From Methylocaldum sp035627495 (GTDB lineage: Bacteria; Pseudomonadota; Gammaproteobacteria; Methylococcales; Methylococcaceae), in NCBI RefSeq assembly GCF_035627495.1, contig NZ_DASPLO010000158.1, positions 62,001-126,000 of the forward strand: a stretch of 64,000 bases of DNA, read 5' to 3'. The notes under the pieces were generated by a model. It made no database searches and was not told the DNA's origin. It saw nothing but the letters and a program-made list of their open reading frames with translations. Made by a program: the position numbers and the translations under genes. Below are positions 18,401 through 25,633 of the stretch, one piece after another (the first letter of the stretch is position 1; each line of letters starts with the position of its first letter).

Positions 18401-18613
18401 GACATCATGATGCCGGAGATGGACGGTCTCACCGCAACGCGGGAGATCCGCAAGCGCCCCGAATGGAAGAAGCTGCCGATCATCGCGCTCACCGCGAAGG
18501 CGATGCCCGACGACCGCGCGCTGTGCCTTCAGGCGGGTGCCAACGACTATATCGCGAAGCCTCTCGATGTCGAGAGATTGATTTCGCTCATCAAGGTCTG
18601 GATGCCCAAGTAG
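15494..18613 (+). CDS. Hybrid sensor histidine kinase with GAF domain and three receiver domains
   Basis: A 1039-residue protein. In order: N-terminal membrane segments (residues 10-105), a GAF domain (about 130-275), a long coiled coil (280-355), HisKA with His370 in NMSHELRTPLN, HATPase (about 480-590; LLSNACKF, DTGIGI, GTGLGLAI), a Pro-rich linker, then receiver domains at about 645-760 (VLDIHLPDHSG), 768-890 (VLDLSLPDMSG) and 914-1035 (LMDIMMPEMDG). Such multi-receiver kinases run internal phosphorelays. cheR, cheB and a receiver-kinase follow with overlapping or near-overlapping ends, so the four genes make an operon. The ligand of the GAF domain is unknown. Confidence 0.93.
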   Translation: MTRFEKQRSPVIEVAIVLSLAVAFASDVLTPPGVAIWAFYFVPVALSLFVWHPRMPLLVALAATVLIVAGRLLSLPAIDTPITISWLNRTLGVLAIWTVAVVARHTIRAKLRLREQEWIRTGQRDLSVRMQGEQNPQSLGDNILRFLCEYLEAPVGVLYAADQKGDLRRLASYAVGPDLACPELIEPGDGLIGQAVKDQRVLRFDDLPEGYLRISSALGEAVPRHLVVAPAIIDGKVKAVVELGFIHPVGISDMGLLGAMAEPVASAIRSSLYRTRLEDLLAKTQRLAGELQRQQEELRVANEELESQSRTLSESQARLEAQNAELEEINVQLEERRDELSRAQIELLRHSDELARASQYKSEFLANMSHELRTPLNSTLILAKLLADNKDGNLTPDQVKYASVIYSSGNDLLDLINDILDLSRIEAGRLEIQPEPIELGSLVETLQRTFQPVASQKNLAFEALVEPGTTGAITSDPLRLQQILRNLLSNACKFTEAGEVSLRVAQAGPNRVSFAVRDTGIGIPPEHQDAIFEAFRQADGTTQRKHGGTGLGLAISKELAHRLGGELSVESAPGKGSTFTLVLPIEFVQQTGQEPPSEAEVIPLRKVRPAAGSSAPSPEKPARKPPTEPPRKPLLDDREHLAPNDRSILIIEDDEAFAGIVCDLARELRFRCLIAASAGEGLELAEQFLPSAIVLDIHLPDHSGLAVLERLKGHAATRHIPVHVVSIADYTQQALEMGAIGYALKPVMREQLVSAFRKLEQKLEQNVRRVLVVEDVAAQRKSLDHLLRTEGVEVIPVGTGGEALSRLKEASFDCVVLDLSLPDMSGYDVLDKMATGEAFSFPPVIVYTGRTLTREEEKRLRRYASSIIVKGARSPERLLDEVALFLHQVEARLPREHQLMLRELRSREAALEGRNILVVEDDVRNIFALSSVLEPKGAKVRIARNGKEALEVLERALHEPDTAVDLVLMDIMMPEMDGLTATREIRKRPEWKKLPIIALTAKAMPDDRALCLQAGANDYIAKPLDVERLISLIKVWMPK

Positions 18614-18621
18614 TGGACGCC

Positions 18622-19440
18622 ATGCACGACGGCAGCTTCGAAATCGAGCTCAAGCTCCTCCTCGAGGCCATCTATCTCAGGTTTCACTACGACTTTCGCC
18701 AATACGCGACGGCGTCCCTGAAGCGCCGGCTGTCCCAGGCCATGGACCGGTTCGGCTGCCGGTCGCTGTCGGGGCTCCAGGAGCGAGTCCTGCACGAGGC
18801 CAAGGTCTTCCCGGAGCTTTTGTCATTTCTCACCATCACGGTGAGCGAGATGTTTCGCGACCCTTCCTTCTACCGGGCGCTGCGCGAGAAGGTGGTTCCG
18901 TTCCTGCAGACCTATCCCTCCATCAAGGTCTGGGTCGCCGGCTGCAGCACGGGCGAGGAGGTCTATTCCCTGGCCATTCTGTTACGCGAGGAGGGGCTGC
19001 TCGAACGCACCCTGATCTATGCGACGGACATCAATGCGGAAGCCCTCCGAACGGCCAAAGCGGGCATCTACGAACTGGACCGGATCGCGCAGTTCAGCGA
19101 GGCCTATCAGGCGGCGGGCGGACGCGCGTCGCTCTCCGACTACTACACGGTCGGCTATGGCTCGGCCGTGTTCGACAAGACCCTGCGCAAAAACATCGTC
19201 TTTTCCGACCACAGCCTTGCGACCGACAATGTCTTTGCCGAGGTCCATCTCGTCACCTGCCGAAACGTCCTCATTTACTTCGACCGCGCATTGCAGGATC
19301 GGGCGATCGGGCTGTTTCGGGATTCGCTTTGCCGAAAAGGTTTTTTGGGCCTGGGCGCCAAGGAGACGCTGAGTTTCTCGAACCAGGCCGTGGATTTCAG
19401 CGAGTTCGTACGCGAGGAAAGGATCTACCAAAAGCGATGA
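18622..19440 (+). CDS. CheR-type protein-glutamate methyltransferase
   Basis: A 272-residue CheR homologue. The N-terminal helical domain (about 10-75, DFRQYATASLKRRL) precedes the SAM-binding fold with VWVAGCSTGEEVYSLAILL, YATDINAEAL and HLVTCRNVLIYF. It methylates glutamates on chemoreceptors or related signalling proteins. No receptor gene is in the window, so its target is probably not classical chemotaxis. I use ATG 18622; a GTG at 18613 overlaps the stop of the hybrid kinase gene and would add three residues. The stop overlaps the cheB start. Confidence 0.93.
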   Translation: MHDGSFEIELKLLLEAIYLRFHYDFRQYATASLKRRLSQAMDRFGCRSLSGLQERVLHEAKVFPELLSFLTITVSEMFRDPSFYRALREKVVPFLQTYPSIKVWVAGCSTGEEVYSLAILLREEGLLERTLIYATDINAEALRTAKAGIYELDRIAQFSEAYQAAGGRASLSDYYTVGYGSAVFDKTLRKNIVFSDHSLATDNVFAEVHLVTCRNVLIYFDRALQDRAIGLFRDSLCRKGFLGLGAKETLSFSNQAVDFSEFVREERIYQKR

Positions 19441-20066
19441 AACCCGAGATCCCACAACCAGTAACTCGGATGCAAGCCGAAGCGATCGTGGTGGGCGGCT
19501 CTGCCGGAGCTTTCGACGCGTTCTCGACCTTATTCGCCGACTTGCCCGGCGAGTTCACCATCCCCATCGTCATCGTCCTGCACTTGCCGCGGCGCAAGCC
19601 CAGTGCGCTGGCCGAGGCCTTGGCGACCCAGATAGGTCGGCCGGTGCAGGAGCCGCTGGATAAAGAGCCGATGGCACGCTCGATGATTTATGTCGCTCCG
19701 GCGGACTATCATCTGCTCATCGACCGGGGGTTGGCGTTCGCCCTCTCGGTGGACGAACCGGTCAACTTCAGCCAGCCGTCCATCGACATTCTGTTCGAGT
19801 CCGCGGCCGATGCTCTCGGCGCCCGACTGATCGGGATCCTGCTCTCCGGTGCGAATGCCGACGGCGCGCAAGGTCTCAAAGCCATCGAGGATGCCGGCGG
19901 GCTCGCCATCATCCAGGCCCCGGAAGACGCCTCAAGTCCCGCAATGCCGAACGCCGCCATTGCCCTATGCAAGCACGCCCGGGTGTTGCCGGCCAGGGAC
20001 ATTCGCGAGCACCTGCTCCAGGCGGCGGGCTGCGGTGGAGCGGCCGAGCAACGAGGAATGCCATGA
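19437..20066 (+). CDS. CheB-type protein-glutamate methylesterase, without receiver domain
   Basis: A 209-residue stand-alone CheB catalytic domain. The catalytic Ser lies in VGGSAGAFDA, His in VLHLPRRKPSALAE and Asp in GILLSGANADGAQGL. It lacks the N-terminal receiver domain of chemotaxis CheB, so its activity must be controlled another way, perhaps by the neighbouring receiver proteins. The ATG overlaps the cheR stop (ATGA), and its stop overlaps the next gene's start, showing tight co-translation. CheR and CheB together imply reversible methylation inside this signalling operon. Confidence 0.93.
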   Translation: MKPEIPQPVTRMQAEAIVVGGSAGAFDAFSTLFADLPGEFTIPIVIVLHLPRRKPSALAEALATQIGRPVQEPLDKEPMARSMIYVAPADYHLLIDRGLAFALSVDEPVNFSQPSIDILFESAADALGARLIGILLSGANADGAQGLKAIEDAGGLAIIQAPEDASSPAMPNAAIALCKHARVLPARDIREHLLQAAGCGGAAEQRGMP

Positions 20067-21217
20067 TGGCCAAACCGAAAATCCTGCTGGTCGACGACCG
20101 CAAGGAGAATCTCGTGGCGCTCGAGGGCCTGTTGCGCGGGCATGAGGCCGACCTGCTATGCGCCCGATCCGGAGAGCAAGCATTGGAGCTCCTGCTCGAT
20201 CACGAGGTGGCGCTTGCGCTCGTCGACGTGCAGATGCCCGAGATGGATGGGTTCGAACTGGCCGCACTGATGCGCGGAACCGAGCGTACCCGCGAGGTCC
20301 CCATCATTTTCATCACCGCCGGCATCCGCGACCAGACGCGCATATTCAAAGGCTACGACTCGGGAGCCGTGGACTTTCTGTTCAAGCCCTTGGATCCTCA
20401 CGTCCTCTCCAGCAAGGTTGCCGTCTTCATGCAGCTCTACCGGCAAAAGCGGCAGCTTGCCGAACGCGTGCGCGAGCTGGAAATAGCGCTCGCGGAACGC
20501 CGGCAGATGGAGAATGCGCTAAAGGCGGCTGATCGGCGCAAGAATGAATTTTTGGCCATGCTCGGCCATGAACTCCGGAATCCGCTGGCACCAATCACAA
20601 ATGCCGCACAAATCATGAAAAGAATGAATGTGTCGGACCCAAGGCTCCAGATGGTTCAGCAGGTCCTCGACCGCCAAGTCGGCCATTTGGCCCGCTTGGT
20701 AGACGATCTCCTGGATATCTCTCGGATCGAGCAGGGCAAGATCACGTTGCGGAAAGAGAAACTCGAAATCGCCCCGGTTCTCGATCAAGCCCTGGAAAGC
20801 AGCCGGCCCCTGATTCAGTCCCGTCAGCATGACTTGCTCGTTTCGGTCCCGAACACGCCCATTACGCTCATGGGGGACGGCGAGCGCCTGGCACAACTGA
20901 TCTCGAACCTGCTGAATAACGCCGCCAAATACACGCCCACGGGAGGGACCATTTGGCTGACCGTGACACGGGAAAACGGTGAAGCCCTGATCCGTGTGAA
21001 GGACACGGGAGAAGGCATCTCGCAACCGTTGTTGTTGCAGATTTTTGATGCTTTCACTCAAGCGGAGAGGACTTTGGACCGCTCTCAAGGGGGGCTTGGA
21101 CTCGGTTTGGCCATCGTCAAAAAACTGGTGGAGCTGCACCAAGGACGAATCGAGGCGCGCAGCGAAGGACCGGGGAAGGGGAGTGAGTTCTTGGTATGGT
21201 TGCCGCTGCTGCCTTAA
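20063..21217 (+). CDS. Response-regulator/histidine-kinase fusion
   Basis: A 384-residue protein with an N-terminal receiver domain (residues 4-125; Asp in LVDVQMPEMDGFE, Lys in LFKPLDP), a short coiled coil, then HisKA with GHELRNPLAPITN and HATPase with LLNNAAKYTP, DTGEGI and GGLGLGLAI. It has no membrane segment, so it is cytoplasmic. This architecture accepts phosphate from an upstream kinase and may in turn pass it on; it is the last gene of the hybrid kinase-cheR-cheB operon. Start at the first of two adjacent ATGs (20063), overlapping the cheB stop. The TAA stop lies within a repeat element. Confidence 0.92.
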   Translation: MMAKPKILLVDDRKENLVALEGLLRGHEADLLCARSGEQALELLLDHEVALALVDVQMPEMDGFELAALMRGTERTREVPIIFITAGIRDQTRIFKGYDSGAVDFLFKPLDPHVLSSKVAVFMQLYRQKRQLAERVRELEIALAERRQMENALKAADRRKNEFLAMLGHELRNPLAPITNAAQIMKRMNVSDPRLQMVQQVLDRQVGHLARLVDDLLDISRIEQGKITLRKEKLEIAPVLDQALESSRPLIQSRQHDLLVSVPNTPITLMGDGERLAQLISNLLNNAAKYTPTGGTIWLTVTRENGEALIRVKDTGEGISQPLLLQIFDAFTQAERTLDRSQGGLGLGLAIVKKLVELHQGRIEARSEGPGKGSEFLVWLPLLP

Positions 21218-21333
21218 GGAAGCTCTGATTAAGTCCTTCGACAGGCTCAGGACGAACGGCAACGTATTGATTTCGTTCGTGGTGAGTTTGTCGAACCATG
21301 AACGAAATCCACTTGTTCAGAGTTTCCTTAAGG
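21213..21333. repeat. MITE-like element with 22-bp terminal inverted repeats
   Basis: The left end CCTTAAGGAAGCTCTGATTAAG and the complement of the right end match at 19 of 22 positions. The 121-bp unit contains GTCCTTCGACAGGCTCAGG and a mirrored half. It overlaps the stop codon of the preceding kinase gene. Confidence 0.75.
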
Positions 21334-21506
21334 AATTTTTTACGTTCTTTGCCGTTACGGCGAATGGAACGATACTCATCCCCCGGCCAGGGCGAACGTC
21401 GTTACAGGTTCTTTTGACAGGCACTAAGAAGGAGACCTGAAGACGAATTCTGTCTAATCTCGAAATCACCTGTTGTTTCGAGTTCTGAGCAAGGAGGAGT
21501 CGCGTC

Positions 21507-22376
21507 ATGGCCGATACACGAATCAATCCCGCGTCGGAAGACAAACTCGTCGCCTTGGTAACCGGCACGTCGTCGGGCATCGGGAGGGCGACCGCCCCTG
21601 CTCTCCGGGAAGCCGGATTCTTGACCGTTGCGACCGCGCGCCGGCTCGCCGATATCGAGGAGTTGAAGGCGAAGGGCTGCGAGACGGCGCAGCTCGACGT
21701 GACGGACGAAACCTCGATGCGGGAAGCGGTTAAAACTGCCGAGGATCGTTATGGACCTGTTTATGTCCTGGTGAACAATGCGGGATACGGTCAATACGGG
21801 CCTCTCGAAGAGGTGCCGATGGATGCGGTACGGCGGCAGTTCGAGGTCAATGTTTTCGGGCTGGTCCGGATGTGCCAGCTCGTGCTGCCTGGAATGCGCC
21901 AAGCGGGCCGGGGCCGCGTCATCAATGTCAGTTCGGTAGCCGGGGAAATCAGCCAGCCGGGAGCCGGTTTCTACCACGCGACGAAACACGCGGTGGAGGC
22001 GATCAACGAAACCCTGCGCTTGGAGGCGAGCGCATTCGGCATCGATGTGGTGGACATCCAGCCGGGGCCCGTCGCCACCAATTTCGCCGAAGTGGCGGTC
22101 AGCACCATTCCCGACACGGGGGCGGACAGTCCCTACCGCGTGTTCAAGCAGAATCTCGCCGAGACGACGCGGGAAATGCTCAAGTTCGGCAGAACCGGGG
22201 TGTTGACGGCGCAGGAGGTTGCCGAAGTCATCGTCGAGGCGGCGACGGCATCGAAGCCGGATACCCGTTACCATGTCGGCGCGCCTTCCAAGTTGATGTC
22301 CGTGTTGCACGGCCTGATGCCGGATCGCGTGTGGGATGCGGCGGTCTCGCGGATGGTGCCGTTCGAACGGAAATAG
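21507..22376 (+). CDS. Short-chain dehydrogenase/reductase
   Basis: A 289-residue classical SDR with cofactor motif TGTSSGIG (about residue 17), NNAGYGQYG, catalytic Ser in NVSSVAGE and YHATK (Tyr, Lys). Its C-terminal half resembles the broad group annotated as SDR oxidoreductases acting on lipids or xenobiotics; substrate cannot be inferred. AAGGAGGAGTCGCGTC precedes the ATG. It stands alone between repeat-rich gaps and a two-component system on the same strand, with no evident operon partner. Confidence 0.85.
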   Translation: MADTRINPASEDKLVALVTGTSSGIGRATAPALREAGFLTVATARRLADIEELKAKGCETAQLDVTDETSMREAVKTAEDRYGPVYVLVNNAGYGQYGPLEEVPMDAVRRQFEVNVFGLVRMCQLVLPGMRQAGRGRVINVSSVAGEISQPGAGFYHATKHAVEAINETLRLEASAFGIDVVDIQPGPVATNFAEVAVSTIPDTGADSPYRVFKQNLAETTREMLKFGRTGVLTAQEVAEVIVEAATASKPDTRYHVGAPSKLMSVLHGLMPDRVWDAAVSRMVPFERK

Positions 22377-22426
22377 ACTCACGCCAGCCTTTGCCTTAGA
22401 GCCTAACCTATCGTTCGAGAGCCTGG

Positions 22427-22457
22427 GTAGGCTGGGAAGAGCGAAGCGAATCCCAGC
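22427..22457 (+). repeat. REP, GTAGGCTGGGAAGAG family
   Basis: GTAG plus GCTGGGA, AGAGCGAAGCGAA, TCCCAGC: a hairpin of about 7 bp. Related copies are at 43873 and 47763. Confidence 0.75.
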
Positions 22458-22603
22458 AAAGCGGGTCTCACTCGCATTGACATGGCGCAACATAACTCTT
22501 CCCCGGCCCGGGGGAGTCAAGACCAGCCAGACGCATTTGTCGGCAAAGGATTGCCGACCTTACGAGATCTTAGCGCTCTAAAATCCGGTTCGCATTTGTA
22601 GTT

Positions 22604-22657
22604 GTAGGCGGGGATAAGCCTGTCCTGAGCCCGGCCGAAGGGCTTATCCTAACCTAC
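22604..22657. repeat. REP pair, GTAGGCGGGGATAAG variant
   Basis: A forward GTAGGCGGGGATAAGCC and a reverse GGCTTATCCTAACCTAC enclose the TGTCCTGAGCCCGGCCGAAG spacer. Confidence 0.7.
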
Positions 22658-22846
22658 GATCTCTGGCGTCTGCCTTGATCCCGCTAAATTCGGCATTCGG
22701 CGCTTTTAGTATTACCATGCCTCAAACCGAAGCTTGGGAAGGCTTGTTGTTGCTTATCGTGTGACGATAACGGTCGGACGGAATCCGAATTCGATTACAA
22801 CACCATGCAGGGCACGCCCTGCTTCATCCTTCGGGTGGGATAGTTC

Positions 22847-24502
22847 ATGTTGCGTGTTAGATTGGCGCTGGTTGTCGCCATCTCCTTGTGTTTTGTCTTC
22901 GTTCTCGGTTTTACGCTGTACTGGGGGTCTCACAAGATTGCCCTGTACTCGTCCCGCAGCCAGATGGCCTATGAGGCTTTCGACCGGTACCAGCAACTGT
23001 ATCGGGAAGCTTATCGTTATTTTAAGCAGCGCATGGATTTGCTCCTGGTCGACCGGCAAGGTACTGCGGCCGATGTGGAAATGTCCCGGCAGCGTCTGCA
23101 AGATGCCATCGAGCGGCTGAGAAAGGCCACGGCGAAAGACATAGACGGAACCGGCGATATCGAAGCCTGGCGGGGACGCGAGAGCGAGCTGGACAGCATC
23201 GCCCGTCTGAGCGCTTCGCTCGAAGCCGGCATGCACCGGTTCGACCAGGTCGACCGCCTGCGCCAGGAAGACCGGCGCGACGCGGCATTGCTGCTGCTGT
23301 CGGAGGTGCTGGAGGAAGACATCGACCGAAAGTTCGACCCGCTCATCGATGACGCGATCAACCGCGAGCGCGAGCAGGCCCTGGTGGCGAGGGAGAGATT
23401 GATGGGGCTGGTCGGGCTTTCCAGTTGGATTTCCATCAGCACGGCGCTCGTCTCGGTGGTCTTCAGCATCGCCGCGGGAGCCTTGCTGTTTAGAGGCATC
23501 CGGAAGCCGATCGAGGCCTTGATGCGAGGCACCGACGAAATCGCCGCGGGCAATCTGGTTTACCGCATCGCCATCGATAGCCGCGACGAGTTCGGCTATC
23601 TGGCCAAGCACTTCAACCAAATGGCCCAGGAGCTGGAAGTTCAGCAGCGGAAGCTCGGCGAGGCGCGAGCCGTGCTGGAGCAAAAGGTGGCGGAGCGAAC
23701 GCTCGAGCTGAACCACCTCAACGGCGAGTTGCAACGCATGGACCATGCGCGGCGGCAGTTTTTCGCCGACATCAGCCATGAGCTGCGCACGCCGATCACG
23801 GTGATCCGCGGCGAGGCCGAAGTCACGCTGCGGGGTCGAAACAAGGAGGCCGAGGAGTACAAGGAATCCTTGCAGCGGGTCCACGAGCTGTCGCTGCAAC
23901 TGGGCAAGCTGGTCAACGATCTTCTGTTCCTCGCCCGGGCCGAGACCGCTCACATGCAGTTCGAGTGGGAAACGCTCGATCTCGCCGAACTGGTCGTGAA
24001 CGCGGCGGAGGACATCCGCGTGCTGGCGCAAGACAAATCGATCGTGGTGACCCTGAACGTAGCGGATACGCCGGTGTGGGTCCGCGGCGACAAGCAGCGA
24101 CTTCGGCAGATCATTTTCATTCTGGGGGACAATGCCTGCCGGTACTCGAATGTCGGCGGGCGGATCGCCATCGATCTGGCGGCCGATGGAACGGAAGCGA
24201 CCTTGCGCGTCAACGATCACGGCATCGGCATCCCCGCCAAGGATTTGGAGATGATCTTCGACCGCTATTACCGCAGCTTGAACGCCCGCCGTTCGAGCGA
24301 TGACGGCACCGGCCTCGGACTTCCGGTCGCCAAGGCCATCGTGGCGGCGCATGGCGGGCAGATTTCCGCGGACAGCGCGGAGGTCTCTGGCACGACATTT
24401 GCCGTCACATTGCCGCAAGTTGAATGGAGCGAGAGCGCTCTTGCGGCAAGTGCCGGCGATTTTGACGTTACCCAAGAGTACGTTCGGGAATCGGCCGCAT
24501 AA
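22847..24502 (+). CDS. Membrane sensor histidine kinase with HAMP domain
   Basis: A 551-residue kinase. Membrane segment 1 (residues 4-27) and segment 2 (about 187-215) bracket a ~160-residue helical periplasmic sensor. HAMP follows (about 215-268), then a coiled coil, HisKA with DISHELRTPITVIRG and HATPase with GDNACRYSN, DHGIGI and GTGLGLPVAK. It is the probable partner of the OmpR-type regulator encoded 240 bp downstream; the gap contains a REP palindrome. The sensor part is not recognisable as a known ligand domain. Confidence 0.9.
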   Translation: MLRVRLALVVAISLCFVFVLGFTLYWGSHKIALYSSRSQMAYEAFDRYQQLYREAYRYFKQRMDLLLVDRQGTAADVEMSRQRLQDAIERLRKATAKDIDGTGDIEAWRGRESELDSIARLSASLEAGMHRFDQVDRLRQEDRRDAALLLLSEVLEEDIDRKFDPLIDDAINREREQALVARERLMGLVGLSSWISISTALVSVVFSIAAGALLFRGIRKPIEALMRGTDEIAAGNLVYRIAIDSRDEFGYLAKHFNQMAQELEVQQRKLGEARAVLEQKVAERTLELNHLNGELQRMDHARRQFFADISHELRTPITVIRGEAEVTLRGRNKEAEEYKESLQRVHELSLQLGKLVNDLLFLARAETAHMQFEWETLDLAELVVNAAEDIRVLAQDKSIVVTLNVADTPVWVRGDKQRLRQIIFILGDNACRYSNVGGRIAIDLAADGTEATLRVNDHGIGIPAKDLEMIFDRYYRSLNARRSSDDGTGLGLPVAKAIVAAHGGQISADSAEVSGTTFAVTLPQVEWSESALAASAGDFDVTQEYVRESAA

Positions 24503-24520
24503 TTCAATGGATATTTTCTT

Positions 24521-24585
24521 GCGGGAGCGGGCGTTAGCCCGTGACTGGAGAGCGCCCGAGATCACGGGCTAAAGCCCGCTCCCAC
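24521..24585. repeat. REP palindrome, GGGAGCGGGCTTTAGCCCG type
   Basis: A second copy of the 13004 palindrome family: left arm GCGGGAGCGGGCGTTAGCCC, right arm GGGCTAAAGCCCGCTCCCAC, with a longer centre. It sits between the kinase gene and its regulator gene. Confidence 0.8.
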
Positions 24586-24744
24586 AGGGGTATGCACAAC
24601 TTCAGCGTGGACGTGGCACTACCAAACGGAAAATTCTCCCAGGGATCTCCGAAGCTGTAGCGGACATCCGTTCGCTGCCGGCTTCGGGACGGAACTTTTT
24701 ATGGCTCATTCAATAAAACGCTTTTTAGCCGAGGTAACAAGAGC

Positions 24745-25464
24745 TTGGATATTCTGCTGGTGGAAGACGACGAGCGTATCGTTGAGTTCGTCAGGAGAGG
24801 GTTGAAGGCCGAAGGTTACAACGTGGACGTCGCCCGCACGGGACAAGAGGCGACCACGCTCGGTACGGCGGCGGCTTATCAACTGATCATCCTGGATCGA
24901 AAGCTGCCCGATCTTACCGGTCTCGAAGTGTGCGAGCGCCTGCGCGCCGGCCTTATCGACACACCTATACTGATGCTTACGGCCATGGATACCGTGCAGG
25001 ACAAGGTGACCGGTCTCCGCTCCGGGGCGGACGACTATATGACCAAACCCTTTTCGTTCGAGGAACTGCTTGCGCGCATCGAAGCGCTGATGCGCCGGCG
25101 CGGGGGAGGGCTCAAGGCAGAGCCCAAAGAACTCCGCATCGCCGACCTGGTGCTGAACCAGGAGACTCACGAGGTGCGGCGCGGCAACCAACTGATCGAC
25201 CTCACGCCCAAGGAGTTCGCATTGCTGGAGAGTTTCATGAGGGCTCCCGGCAAGGTTCTGAGCCGGACGAGAATCCTGGAGCAGGTTTGGGGCTACAGCG
25301 CCGACCCGATGACCAACGTGGTCGATGTGTACGTCCGCCAACTGCGGCGGAAGATCGACGAGGGCTACGATCACAAGCTTCTGAAAACCGTCCGGGGTTA
25401 CGGTTACAAGCTCGATGCCTCGCGGGAATCCGATGTGATTGCCCAGGACGGAGCGGAGGCTTGA
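24745..25464 (+). CDS. OmpR/PhoB-family response regulator
   Basis: A 239-residue regulator with a receiver domain (residues 1-120; acidic pair EDD at 7-9, phosphoacceptor Asp51 in ILDRKLPDL, Lys in MTKPFSFEEL) and a C-terminal winged helix (about 135-230; LTPKEFALLESF, VDVYVRQLRRKID, VRGYGYKL). It starts with TTG at 24745 behind AGGTAACAAG. It should be phosphorylated by the HAMP kinase at 22847. The next gene downstream codes for an autotransporter-like protein, a possible but unproven target. Confidence 0.92.
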   Translation: MDILLVEDDERIVEFVRRGLKAEGYNVDVARTGQEATTLGTAAAYQLIILDRKLPDLTGLEVCERLRAGLIDTPILMLTAMDTVQDKVTGLRSGADDYMTKPFSFEELLARIEALMRRRGGGLKAEPKELRIADLVLNQETHEVRRGNQLIDLTPKEFALLESFMRAPGKVLSRTRILEQVWGYSADPMTNVVDVYVRQLRRKIDEGYDHKLLKTVRGYGYKLDASRESDVIAQDGAEA

Positions 25465-25471
25465 GCAAGGC

Positions 25472-25527
25472 GCCGGGAACGGCTTCGCCCCTTCGACCGG
25501 GCTCAGGACAGGCTTATCCCGGCCTAC
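25472..25527 (-). repeat. REP, GTAGGCCGGGATAAG family, reverse copy
   Basis: Read on the minus strand: GTAGGCCGGGATAAGCCTG, spacer with CCTGAGCCCGGTCGAAG, ending GTTCCCGGC. It lies immediately after the response regulator stop. Confidence 0.75.
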
Positions 25528-25633
25528 AATTCGACTACGGCAATGCCTGCGCGGTTGAACTTGGCTTTCAGGGGCCGGTAACCTACGCGCCGAAAATTTT
25601 TAGGCAAATCGATTGCTTCGGACTCATCACCAG

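Larger units (their letters stand above)
22377..22846. other. Gene-free stretch with two REP types
   Basis: It holds a GTAGGCTGGGAAGAG-type REP (22427-22457) and a GTAGGCGGGGATAAG pair (22604-22657). The rest shows no gene. The promoter of the downstream histidine kinase should lie in the AT-richer part after 22670. Confidence 0.55.
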
